From Paenibacillus sp. FSL K6-1096 (GTDB lineage: Bacteria; Bacillota; Bacilli; Paenibacillales; Paenibacillaceae): 64,000 nt of DNA. This document shows positions 53,218 through 61,092 of the stretch, piece after piece. The first letter of the stretch is position 1, and each line of letters starts with the position of its first letter. Both the position numbers and the translations under genes were made by a program. The notes below the pieces were generated by a model that saw only the letters and a program-made list of their open reading frames with translations, had not been told where the DNA came from and ran no database searches. Location: contig NZ_CP150274.1 in the NCBI RefSeq assembly GCF_037977055.1, positions 4,278,001 to 4,342,000 of the forward strand. The letters are read 5' to 3'.

Positions 53218-53637
53218 ATGCACGTTCGTTCCTTTCAATTAAGCGACGTTACTCCAGTGACAGAATTGCTGCAGACCGCATTATCGGAAGAATGTTTCGA
53301 GAGCACGATCGAGCCCTTCTCCAGGCAGCTTTCATGGGATTCCGATCTCATTGTAGTTGCAGAGGACGACGGGGAAATCATCGGTGCGCTGATTGGTACG
53401 ATTGAGAAGAATCACGGCTGTTATTTCCGCATTGCTGTCCATCCTGATTACCGCCGCAGAGGAGTCGGCAGAAGTCTTGTAACAGCGATGGAGAACAGAT
53501 TTCAGGCACGCAAGGTCAGCGGAATCTTCGTTGCTGTTGACGAGCATAATTCGTTTGCGATGCCGCTGTATGAAGCGATGGGTTATAACGAGAACCAGGT
53601 CTTCAAATCCGTGCGCAAGCTAAGCATTGTCGGGTAA
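53218..53637 (+). CDS. GNAT acetyltransferase
   Basis: This 139-residue acetyltransferase has the acetyl-CoA-binding motif FRIAVHPDYRRRGVGRSLV, preceded by a core strand and ended by FAMPLYEAMGYNENQVFKSV. It is a single-domain GNAT of unknown substrate. The base composition is less GC-rich than its neighbours. A terminator hairpin lies about 100 bases downstream, so it is transcribed alone, possibly under catabolite control from the cre-like sites. Confidence 0.87.
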   Translation: MHVRSFQLSDVTPVTELLQTALSEECFESTIEPFSRQLSWDSDLIVVAEDDGEIIGALIGTIEKNHGCYFRIAVHPDYRRRGVGRSLVTAMENRFQARKVSGIFVAVDEHNSFAMPLYEAMGYNENQVFKSVRKLSIVG

Positions 53638-53743
53638 CTATAGCGAACCGGCACTGTAAGCGGAACCAAGTGTAGAGTAGAGAACAATGACAGGAGATGC
53701 CTCCCGGCAGAGGACATTCCTGCATAATCTGTTTCATTATACT

Positions 53744-53793
53744 AAAGCATATCTTCCCTGTGTCCATTGCAAATGGGCGGGAGATATGCTTTT
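53744..53793 (+). terminator. Terminator upstream of lepB
   Basis: AAAGCATATCT-TCCC pairs with GGGAGATATGCTTT with one bulged base and is followed by TTTC. It ends the GNAT transcript and argues that the signal peptidase gene starts downstream of it. Confidence 0.65.
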
Positions 53794-53839
53794 CTATTGT
53801 TATGGATCTGATAACCTAATGGAAGCAAGTAGGTGGCCT

Positions 53840-54457
53840 ATGAACCCTGAGCTTGAAGAAGTATTCATGCGGAGCCGCAAGCAGAGATACAGATCTGTGA
53901 CTCACCGCAAGTCCGGTCAACGGGCCGGAAGCCAATGGGTGAAAGAGCTGCGGGATTGGCTCGTCATAGCGGGCATAGTCTTCGCAATTATGTCTCTGCT
54001 TAATATGTATGTGTTCAATGTGTCTACCGTTATCGGCAAGTCTATGCAGCCTACCCTGTATGAGGGAGAGAAGCTGATTATCAATAAAATCTCCTTAAGC
54101 TTCGGCAGCCCGGGCCGCGGGGAGATTGTCGTTCTGCATGACCCCAGCACCGGACCGGACCGCAAGGAGTATCTGGTGAAGCGCATTATCGGTATCCCCG
54201 GCGATATTGTCGAGGTGAAGGACCGGCAGCTCTACGTCAACGGCAAGCAGGTGGAGGAGCCCTACACGGATACCACCATTCAAGATCCTGATTTCAGCGC
54301 GCTGACGGTGCAGGAGGGGACCTACTTCGTGATGGGGGATAACCGCCATGCCGGCGCGAGCAAGGACAGCCGTTATTTCGGTGCGGTAGCCAAGGGCAGC
54401 ATCGTGGGCAAAGTCTCGCTGATCTGGTGGCCCTTCTCCAAGCTGAGAACCTTCTAG
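53840..54457 (+). CDS. lepB: Type I signal peptidase
   Basis: This 205-residue protease cleaves signal peptides from secreted proteins. It has one N-terminal membrane helix (WLVIAGIVFAIMSLLNMYVF), the catalytic serine in IGKSMQPTLYEG, the catalytic lysine in YLVKRIIGIPGD, and the box GDNRHAGASKDSRYFG. Reading could extend to 53687, but that would run through a terminator hairpin and add 51 residues not typical of the family. The ATG at 53840 (AGGTGG just upstream, tight spacing) is therefore chosen; 53819 is an alternative. Confidence 0.9.
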   Translation: MNPELEEVFMRSRKQRYRSVTHRKSGQRAGSQWVKELRDWLVIAGIVFAIMSLLNMYVFNVSTVIGKSMQPTLYEGEKLIINKISLSFGSPGRGEIVVLHDPSTGPDRKEYLVKRIIGIPGDIVEVKDRQLYVNGKQVEEPYTDTTIQDPDFSALTVQEGTYFVMGDNRHAGASKDSRYFGAVAKGSIVGKVSLIWWPFSKLRTF

Positions 54458-54499
54458 AGCGTTGACGTATCTATTTCATCCACATAAAGGAGAGCGGAA

Positions 54500-55696
54500 A
54501 TGAAACTGCATTCACAGGCCTCTTATGCTCCGCCCCCTTCACGGTGGGAGGAGCTGAAGGCTGACATTAAGGCGGCCGCTTCAGACCTCGGTATTGATGA
54601 TATCGGGTTCGCTACAGCGGAGCCGTTTTTATATTTGAAGAATATTCTTCAGCAGCACCGGGACAAAGGCTACGAATCCGGCTTCGAGGAGCCGGATCTG
54701 GATAAGCGGACCGTGCCGGCGCTGCCGTCCGGAGAGCAGCCGCTCTCGATTATTGCGATTGCCGTCGCCTACCCCTCCAAGCTGGAGGACCCGCCGAAGT
54801 CGGAGCCGGGCGCGCGCAGAGGCATCCTGGCCCGGGCCTCCTGGGGCCAGGATTATCACCATGTCCTCCGCGAGGCATTGGCGAAGCTGGAGAGCTTCAT
54901 CCGGGAGCGTGTCCCGGATGCTGTGCTGGAGAGCATGGTTGATACGGGAGCGCTGGTGGACCGGGCTGTGGCGGAGCGAGCCGGAATCGGCTTCAGCGCC
55001 AAGAATTGCGCGATTATCTCCCCCAAGTGGGGATCGTGGATCTATCTGGGGGAGATGGTGACGAATCTCCCGCTGCCGCCGGACCAGCCTGTCGAGGCGG
55101 GCTGCGGCGACTGCACGAAATGTATCGACGCCTGCCCTACCGGAGCCTTGGTCGGTCCCGGACAGCTTAACGCCCAAGCCTGCATCTCCTATCTGACGCA
55201 GACCAAGGGGTTCCTGAGCGAGGAGTATATGACCAAGATCGGCAACCGGCTCTACGGCTGCGACACCTGCCAGATTGTCTGCCCGCATAACCGGGGCAAG
55301 AACTGGAACCACCGCCCGCAGCTTCAGCCTGATCCTGAGATCGTCAAGCCGCTGCTGCTGCCGATTCTGGACCTCAGCAACCGCGGGTTCAAGGAGAAGT
55401 TCGGCAACAGCTCGGCGGCGTGGCGCGGCAAGAAGCCGATTCAGCGCAATGCGGTCATTGCGCTCGGCAATTTCAAGGAGGCTGCTGCGGTGCCGAAGCT
55501 GACCGAGATTGTGCTGCGGGAGCCGCGCCCGGAGATGCGCGGGACTGCCGCCTGGGCGCTTAGCCGCATCGGCGGCAGCGAGGCCCTGGCCGCCGTTGAA
55601 CAGGCGCTCACCAAGGAAGAGGACGCTACCGTCCGGGAGATGCTGGAACGCGCGCTGAACAAGCTACTGGAGCAGAAGGCAGCCGGGCCGGAATGA
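54500..55696 (+). CDS. queG: Epoxyqueuosine reductase
   Basis: This 398-residue cobalamin- and iron-sulfur-dependent enzyme makes queuosine from epoxyqueuosine in tRNA. The two 4Fe-4S clusters are given by CGDCTKCIDACPTGAL and CDTCQIVCPHN. The N-terminal domain has MVDTGALVDRAVAERAGIGF and AKNCAIISPKWGSWI. The C-terminal 75 residues form HEAT-like repeats (RNAVIALGNFKEAAAVPKL; RGTAAWALSRIGG). AAAGGAGAGCGG precedes the ATG. Other queuosine genes are not in the window. Confidence 0.95.
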   Translation: MKLHSQASYAPPPSRWEELKADIKAAASDLGIDDIGFATAEPFLYLKNILQQHRDKGYESGFEEPDLDKRTVPALPSGEQPLSIIAIAVAYPSKLEDPPKSEPGARRGILARASWGQDYHHVLREALAKLESFIRERVPDAVLESMVDTGALVDRAVAERAGIGFSAKNCAIISPKWGSWIYLGEMVTNLPLPPDQPVEAGCGDCTKCIDACPTGALVGPGQLNAQACISYLTQTKGFLSEEYMTKIGNRLYGCDTCQIVCPHNRGKNWNHRPQLQPDPEIVKPLLLPILDLSNRGFKEKFGNSSAAWRGKKPIQRNAVIALGNFKEAAAVPKLTEIVLREPRPEMRGTAAWALSRIGGSEALAAVEQALTKEEDATVREMLERALNKLLEQKAAGPE

Positions 55697-55819
55697 GCTG
55701 GAGTAAGCCGGACGGAAGCCGTAATTACCAATTGCTGTCCAGTTGTTGAAATGCTATGATAGATTCGCGTGCCTTCATCAGGGCATGTCCAGACACTAGA
55801 GTACAAAGGTGGATTACAG

Positions 55820-56071
55820 ATGAATATTGCTTTGCCTATTATTACACTTGTTGTGGGTCTGATCGGCGGTTTCTTCATCGGCGTATACTATCTGCGCAGA
55901 CAGATGACCAATATGCAGAATGATCCTGAGATGCTGCAGAAGGTTGCCAAGCAAATGGGTTATAACCTGAACGGGAAGCAGATGCAGCGTGCCCAGCAGA
56001 TGATGCGTAACGGCAATCAGCCGGGGCGTGCGCCGGCGGCATCCAAGGGAGCAGCCCGCAAGAAGAAATAA
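55820..56071 (+). CDS. YneF-family small membrane protein
   Basis: This 83-residue protein has one N-terminal helix (ALPIITLVVGLIGGFFIGVYYL) followed by the UPF0154 pattern RRQMTNMQNDPEMLQKVAKQ and a long basic tail. YneF proteins are abundant small membrane proteins of Bacillota without assigned function. The ATG at 55820 follows AAAGGTGG; a longer reading from 55769 lacks a site. The Q/M/R-rich tail is longer than in B. subtilis. Confidence 0.88.
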   Translation: MNIALPIITLVVGLIGGFFIGVYYLRRQMTNMQNDPEMLQKVAKQMGYNLNGKQMQRAQQMMRNGNQPGRAPAASKGAARKKK

Positions 56072-56125
56072 GCGGAACAGTGAAATAGAATTAGAGCCAG
56101 TTGCAGTGCGGAAGGGGGAGATGTC

Positions 56126-56719
56126 ATGGGGGGACTCAAGGAATACTTGAACGGGAAGGTAGCTGCGAACCGCGAGCAGATTGAATACCATGTTCAGAAG
56201 ATATTAGAACTGGTCGGTGAAGATACCGGCCGTGAGGGCTTATTGGAGACACCGGCCAGAGTGACGCGGATGTATGAGGAGATCTTCGGCGGATATTCGG
56301 TTGATCCGCGCGAAGCGCTGGGCGTAACCTTTGACGAGTCGCATGAAGAGCTTGTGATCGTGAAGGATATTGTCTACTACAGCCAGTGTGAGCATCACAT
56401 GGCTCCTTTCTTCGGCAAAGTGCATATCGGCTATGTGCCCAGCGGCCGTATCGCCGGGCTCAGCAAGCTGGCCCGGCTCGTTGAAGCCGTCAGCCGCCGG
56501 CTCCAGGTACAGGAGCGGATTACCGCCCAGATCGCCGACATTATGACAGAGGTGCTGAACCCGCACGGCGTCATGGTCGTGGTCGAAGGCGAGCATCTGT
56601 GCATGTGCGCCCGCGGCGTGAAGAAGCCGGGCAGCAAGACCGTAACGATGGCTACCCGCGGAACCTTCCGCGAGGATGCCGCCGCCCGGGCCGAATTCCT
56701 GGCCCTGATCAAGGAGTAG
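56126..56719 (+). CDS. folE: GTP cyclohydrolase I
   Basis: This 197-residue enzyme converts GTP to dihydroneopterin triphosphate at the head of the folate pathway. Zinc ligands are in [14 protein letters not shown] (Cys, His) and HLCMCARGV (Cys); [19 protein letters not shown] and the C-terminal [10 protein letters not shown] segment are also typical. GAAGGGGGAG precedes the ATG. A strong terminator follows and then repeat locus C. Confidence 0.95.
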   Translation: MGGLKEYLNGKVAANREQIEYHVQKILELVGEDTGREGLLETPARVTRMYEEIFGGYSVDPREALGVTFDESHEELVIVKDIVYYSQCEHHMAPFFGKVHIGYVPSGRIAGLSKLARLVEAVSRRLQVQERITAQIADIMTEVLNPHGVMVVVEGEHLCMCARGVKKPGSKTVTMATRGTFREDAAARAEFLALIKE

Positions 56720-56729
56720 GAATGGATAA

Positions 56730-56766
56730 GCCCGCCTGCCACTTCATTGTGGCGGCGGGCTTTTTT
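56730..56766 (+). terminator. Terminator of folE
   Basis: GCCCGCC-GCCA pairs with TGGC-GGCGGGC and TTTTTT follows at once. Confidence 0.88.
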
Positions 56767-56819
56767 GCGCGAAGGAGATGCGCGGACGGAATACGCCTAT
56801 GCCTGTAACAGCAATTTAG

Positions 56820-57030
56820 GGAATTGCTGCAAGAAGTGCAACAATGCTGCCCAACAGAAGCGGTCTGGGCGGAAATCCTGCACGAAATGCAACAAAGCCA
56901 GCGTTCATTTGCGCTAAATACCGAAGTTCCTGCAAATGATGCAACAATCCGCCGCAGCCAGTAACATTTTTATAGAAAATCCTGCTAAAAGTGTAACAAT
57001 GCTGCTCCATACCAGCGGCTGGTGAGAGCG
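56820..57030. repeat. Repeat locus C, subfamily I: four units of about 52 bp
   Basis: Units start at 825, 876, 928 and 980 (plus 56000), spacing 51, 52, 52 bp. Each has the TCCTGC...ATGCAACAA type core. The block is collinear with 69-275: unit 1 tail AACAATGCTGCCC, unit 3 tail GCAGCCAGTAACATTT and unit 4 tail AGCGGCTGGTGAGAG are shared. The identity of tails shows that whole blocks, not single units, are related. Confidence 0.75.
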
Positions 57031-57059
57031 AAGACGTCCAGAATTGGCCGGAAATAGGT

Positions 57060-57560
57060 GGGACGGCGAAAAACCGAATACAATGTAGTGACGCGTTGAG
57101 GTGCATGGGCCAAATGTGTGCGAAAAAGCGAATACAATGTGACGCGCTGAGGTGCACGGGCCGGATGTATGCGAAAAACCGAATACAATGTGACGCGCTG
57201 AGGTGCACGGGCCGGATGTATGCGAAAAACCGAACACAATGAGCCGCGCTGAGGTGCACGGGCCGAATGTGTGCGAAAAACCGAATACAATGTGACGCGC
57301 TGAGTTGCGCGGGCCGAATGTGTGCGAAAAACCGAATACAATGAGCCGCGCTGAGGTGCGCGGGCCGGATGTATGCGAAAAACCGAATACAATGAGCTGC
57401 ACTGAGGTGCATGGGCCGAATGTGTGCGAAAAACCGAACACAATGTGACGCGCTGAGGTGCACGGGCCGGATGTATGCGAAAAACCGAACACAATGAGCC
57501 GCGCTGAGGTGCACGGGCCGAATGTGTGCGAAAAACCGAATACAATGAGCCGCACACGGG
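57060..57560. repeat. Repeat locus C, subfamily II: eleven cores at 51-bp spacing
   Basis: CGAAAAA occurs at 57067, 57121, 57172, 57223, 57274, 57325, 57376, 57427, 57478 and 57529, a strict 51-bp spacing after the first step of 54; I count ten full cores with a partial flank. Each unit reads GAATGTGTG or GGATGTATG, then CGAAAAACCGAATACAATG, then a GC-rich stretch near CGCGCTGAGGTGCACGGGCC. All three minus-strand frames are open only because 51 is 17 codons; no ribosome site or family resemblance supports coding. The gap 56767-57592 holds only these arrays. Confidence 0.87.
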
Positions 57561-57592
57561 GCGGACTGTTATTCAGCGCAACAGCGAAACAC

Positions 57593-58771
57593 TCAGAACG
57601 GCTGCCAGACCAGCTTGCGGGCGGCGCTGTAGCGCTCGGCGACGTAAGGCCAGTTCACGACCTTCCACCAGTCCTGGATATAATCGGCCCGGTTGTTCTG
57701 ATGCTTAAGGTAGTAGGCATGTTCCCAGACATCCAGCGCCAGCAGCGGCACCACATCCCACTGGGACAGGTTCTGATGCTTCTCGGCGGTCAGAATCTCC
57801 AGCCGGCGGCTGCGCGGGCTCCAGACCAGCAGGGCCCATCCGCCGCCCTCCACTTTGTTGGCGGCCTCGGTGAACTGGGCCTTGAAGGCATCATAGCTGC
57901 CGAAGCTGCGTTCAATGGCATCGAGCAGTGATCCGGTCGGGCGGCCGCCGCCCTGCGGAGACATGACATTCCAGAAGATCGTGTGCAGGTAATGCCCCGC
58001 CCCGTTGAAGGCAAGCTCCCGCTCCCAATGCTTGACCAGATCATAGTTGTTACTCATGCGCGCTTCTTCCAGCTTCTTTTCCGCTTTGTTGAGTCCGTCC
58101 ACATAGCTCTGGTGGTGCTTGTCATGGTGAATCCTCATGGTCTTCTCATCAATATACGGCTCCAGGGCATTGTAGGCATACGGCAGCGGGGGAAGGGTGT
58201 GGCCGCCGATAGGGACCATCCCTGCCTCGCGCGATTCCCATACCGGGATCGTAAACGTCCCTGTCCCTTGAAGGCTATCTTCAGCCGGAGCCGGGGCGGC
58301 AGATTCAATCTGCTTCTGCGGATTCATGCGCATCATCCCGGACCCGTAATCCGCAGGAGTCATCTCCGCAAGCACGGCCAGGAAATATTCGGACTCCCGG
58401 ATAAAGTGCGCGATGGTGATTCCGGCCAGAGGGAAGGCGTTGACGGCGGCGCTGGCCTCCTTCATGGCCTTCAGATGGCGGATGAATTCAGCCGACTGGT
58501 CGCAGGCAGTGTGGACCAGCAGCTCCGTCTCGGCCGCCTGGCTTCCCGGAGCTCCGGGGCCCGGAGCCTGCGGAAGGGCAAGCAGGCTTCTTGCAGCCTG
58601 TTCCGTCGCCAGGAAGACCACGGCCCAATCCTGCAGCAGCTTCACATACGGCTCCTCCAGGCCCGGAATCATCTGGATCAGCACCTCGGCATGTTCCTTC
58701 TCCTGGTTCTTCCAGAAGGCGATCTCTCCCAGAATCTGCACTGGCAGCGGTGTGACATATACATATGGCAT
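57593..58771 (-). CDS. DUF2935-superoxide dismutase fusion protein
   Basis: This 392-residue protein has an N-terminal DUF2935-like helical domain (residues 1-150; EIAFWKNQEKEHAEVLIQMI and HFIRESEYFLAVLAEM carry His/Glu pairs of a ferritin-like fold). A linker follows, and then a Mn/Fe superoxide dismutase domain with all four ligands ([38 protein letters not shown]). Its GAGHYLH differs from the GGGHANH of the free-standing SodA. The start at 58771 uses GGGAGG ten bases upstream; the longer frame adds 13 residues. It may be a spore or stationary-phase enzyme, a guess from the family. Confidence 0.85.
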   Translation of the reverse strand: MPYVYVTPLPVQILGEIAFWKNQEKEHAEVLIQMIPGLEEPYVKLLQDWAVVFLATEQAARSLLALPQAPGPGAPGSQAAETELLVHTACDQSAEFIRHLKAMKEASAAVNAFPLAGITIAHFIRESEYFLAVLAEMTPADYGSGMMRMNPQKQIESAAPAPAEDSLQGTGTFTIPVWESREAGMVPIGGHTLPPLPYAYNALEPYIDEKTMRIHHDKHHQSYVDGLNKAEKKLEEARMSNNYDLVKHWERELAFNGAGHYLHTIFWNVMSPQGGGRPTGSLLDAIERSFGSYDAFKAQFTEAANKVEGGGWALLVWSPRSRRLEILTAEKHQNLSQWDVVPLLALDVWEHAYYLKHQNNRADYIQDWWKVVNWPYVAERYSAARKLVWQPF

Positions 58772-58891
58772 AACCTCTTGTCCTCCCGTCCTTAAGTTCC
58801 AACGCTTCATTTATATGCCGGAGAGGGACGGCTTATGAGACTGGCTTGACAAGTATACTGCTGTGTAAGCAGGCGCACCCGGCTGAGCATA

Positions 58892-58942
58892 AAAAATAAG
58901 CATGTACAGAATGTATCCGGGGATACAATCGCACATGCTTAG
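58892..58942 (-). terminator. Terminator of the membrane-anchored hydrolase gene
   Basis: On the minus strand AAGCATGT and ACATGCTT, with inner TGTATCC/GGATACA pairing, are followed by ATTTTTTATG. It lies just after the hydrolase stop. Confidence 0.7.
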
Positions 58943-58953
58943 AGTAGAGAAGC

Positions 58954-60000
58954 TTATTTGCTTGCTGTGGAGCTGCCGCCTGCCCCGCTGATGGAGGCAA
59001 GCTGCACATTGCCGAGGAACTCCGAGACCCGGCGCAGATATTCGCGCGGATGCTCGCGGAACAGCAGCTCATGATGGCTGCCTTCCACGATCCAGGAATC
59101 CGAGTACGGATTGCTCTGGTTGGCGGCCAGCTCTTCGGCAATGGGATAAGGCGCCTTGTCGTCCTTCGTGCCGTGCATGAACAGCACCGGGAACGGATAA
59201 TCCTTCGCCTTGACCTTGGAATAAGGGATCTGATTCAGTCCTGTGCCGTTCAGCACCGGGAAGAGCATCTCCATAATCTCCAGCGAAGGCTGGCGGGGAA
59301 GATTGATATTCTGCTTGATGTTATGGTACAGTGTGTCCGGTTCCAGCAGGAACGTGCTGTCCAGAATCATCGCATCCACATCCTTGGACACCAGCCCGGC
59401 CTGCAGGGCAGTGCCTGCTCCCATCGAGAAGCCCCAGACGACAATCTGGTCAGCCCCTTCGTTCTTGGCGAACTCGATCGCTCCAAGCAGCTGCTGGGAT
59501 TCTTTTTTGCCGCCGGTGGCGATATCCCTGTCAGTCTTGGAGGCGAAGCCGTAATCGAACATCACGACATTGAATCTCAGGCTATGCGCATAATGGGCCA
59601 GATCGTACATAGGCACCCAGCTCTCCTCGCGGTTGGCGCCGTAGCCGTGGCTGAAGATGATAGTCTTCGTTGCCCCTTTGGATGGAATATACCATCCCTC
59701 CATCATGCGGCTGCCGTCCTTCGCCGGAAAGGTGATGTCCTCGTAAGCCAGACCTTTGGCCTCATAAGGGTTGGAGTAGAGAGGCGCTACCGTCGGATTC
59801 GAGAGCACCCAGGCGATATAGCCGTGCAAGGCGATGAAGCAGAAGACGAAAAAGAAGAACACGGACAACAGCAAGGCTACCACGATATGCTTGAAGCGTA
59901 TCATCCGCAGGGAGATTATAGGGGCTGAGGCAGGTTTGTCCTCGTCGTGATTAGGGATACGGGAGACCGGTGCACCGTGGTGACTAGTTGCCAGATTCAT
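58954..60000 (-). CDS. Membrane-anchored alpha/beta hydrolase (YqkD/FrsA-like)
   Basis: This 348-residue protein has an N-terminal cytoplasmic stretch, one membrane helix (about residues 38-62, VVALLLSVFFFFVFCFIALH) and an extracytoplasmic alpha/beta hydrolase domain. The triad is visible: Ser in VVWGFSMGAGT, Asp in HGTKDDKAPY and His in EGSHHELL. Oxyanion residues are in IFSHGYGANREE. TAGGAGGGGACCTT precedes the ATG, so the start is firm although a shorter protein could begin at 59904. The substrate is unknown. Confidence 0.87.
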   Translation of the reverse strand: MNLATSHHGAPVSRIPNHDEDKPASAPIISLRMIRFKHIVVALLLSVFFFFVFCFIALHGYIAWVLSNPTVAPLYSNPYEAKGLAYEDITFPAKDGSRMMEGWYIPSKGATKTIIFSHGYGANREESWVPMYDLAHYAHSLRFNVVMFDYGFASKTDRDIATGGKKESQQLLGAIEFAKNEGADQIVVWGFSMGAGTALQAGLVSKDVDAMILDSTFLLEPDTLYHNIKQNINLPRQPSLEIMEMLFPVLNGTGLNQIPYSKVKAKDYPFPVLFMHGTKDDKAPYPIAEELAANQSNPYSDSWIVEGSHHELLFREHPREYLRRVSEFLGNVQLASISGAGGSSTASK

Positions 60001-60234
60001 AAGGTCCCCTCCTATAGGTTAGTTACATGAATAGTTCATATATTTAATCGTAAAATTATGCCCTTACAAAGTCAATAAAATCGCCTTTTTTGTAATGTAA
60101 CTGTAAACTGGGGCCCGGCTATATAGGCTGATGAATATACTGGACTTTTTTTAGGCATATGCACTAAGATAGAACTATCATAATAATAATGTAACCGGGT
60201 TTCAATAGGTGAAACATATGAAGGGGAGATCGGG

Positions 60235-60984
60235 TTGGAAGACCGAAAACTGACCGTACGCGCCGTAGAACGTGCGCTGGATATCCTGCTGTGCTTCACT
60301 CAGGATCATGATTATGACCTGAGTCTGACGGAAATCTCCGCCAAGATCGGCCTGCACAAAAGCACGGTGCACCGTCTGCTGACCACGCTGGAGGAGAAGG
60401 GCTTCCTGCAGCGGGATGAGGGGACGGACAAATACCGCCTGGGCATCCGCATCTGGGAGCTGTCCACGCATCTGCCGACGCTGAATGAACCGGCGGCGCT
60501 GCTGCTACCGGCTATGGAGCGGCTGCGTGACCGTCTCGGGGAGACGGTCAGCCTGTATCTGCGCGACAACCTGGAGCGCGTGCGCATCCAGGCGGTGCAG
60601 AGCCGCCAGGCGATCCGCCGGGTGGCGCAGATCGGCGCGCGCCTGCCGCTCTCTGTAGGGGCATCCAGCAAGGTGCTGGCCGCCTATGCGCCGCCTGAGG
60701 TGCAGGTGCGGCTGCTGGCCGACCCGTCCTGGCCGGAGACGGTGGAGCGGAGCCAGTACCTTGAGCAGCTGAAGGAGGTCACCCGCCGCGGATACGCGAC
60801 CAGCTTCGAGGAGCGCGAGCCGGGGGCGGCTGCCGTGGCTGTGCCGATTGCCGGCCGTTCCGGCGGAGTGGTGGCAGCGCTGTCGGTGTCGGGACCGGTC
60901 AGCCGGCTGTCGCGGGAGACGCTGGAGGAATATGCTGTAATTCTGACAGAAGCTGCTGCCGAAATGGGACTGATGATGGGCTAA
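60235..60984 (+). CDS. IclR-family transcriptional regulator
   Basis: This 249-residue regulator has an N-terminal winged helix (AVERALDILLCFTQ; LTEISAKIGLHKSTVHRLLTTL, EKGFLQRDEGTDKYRLG) and a GAF-like effector domain (LPLSVGASSKVLAAYAPPE; GAAAVAVPIAGRSGGVVAALSVSGP). The TTG start has AAGGGGAGA eight bases upstream. IclR proteins often sit beside the catabolic genes they control, but here the downstream gene is another regulator and the effector cannot be guessed. Confidence 0.92.
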   Translation: MEDRKLTVRAVERALDILLCFTQDHDYDLSLTEISAKIGLHKSTVHRLLTTLEEKGFLQRDEGTDKYRLGIRIWELSTHLPTLNEPAALLLPAMERLRDRLGETVSLYLRDNLERVRIQAVQSRQAIRRVAQIGARLPLSVGASSKVLAAYAPPEVQVRLLADPSWPETVERSQYLEQLKEVTRRGYATSFEEREPGAAAVAVPIAGRSGGVVAALSVSGPVSRLSRETLEEYAVILTEAAAEMGLMMG

Positions 60985-61092
60985 CCGGCTTGCACAATTC
61001 ATTGTATATCTAGTCAAAATGAACTATCATTAATCGTATTACTTCTTAAGTTATTGAAGCAACAACAGGAATCCAGAGCATGAGGTGAGGGG

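Noticed and set aside
53687-53839. N-terminal extension of the signal peptidase
   Set aside because: The added 51 codons cross a terminator hairpin and have no family resemblance.
56816-57557. Three overlapping minus-strand reading frames of 190-232 codons encoding 17-residue repeats
   Set aside because: The 51-bp period equals 17 codons, so any stop-free unit stays open in all frames. There is no ribosome site, and the 52-bp version at locus B would shift frame each unit.
57060-57560. CRISPR array
   Set aside because: Spacing is CRISPR-like, but the intervals between cores are themselves nearly identical, and no cas gene is in the window.
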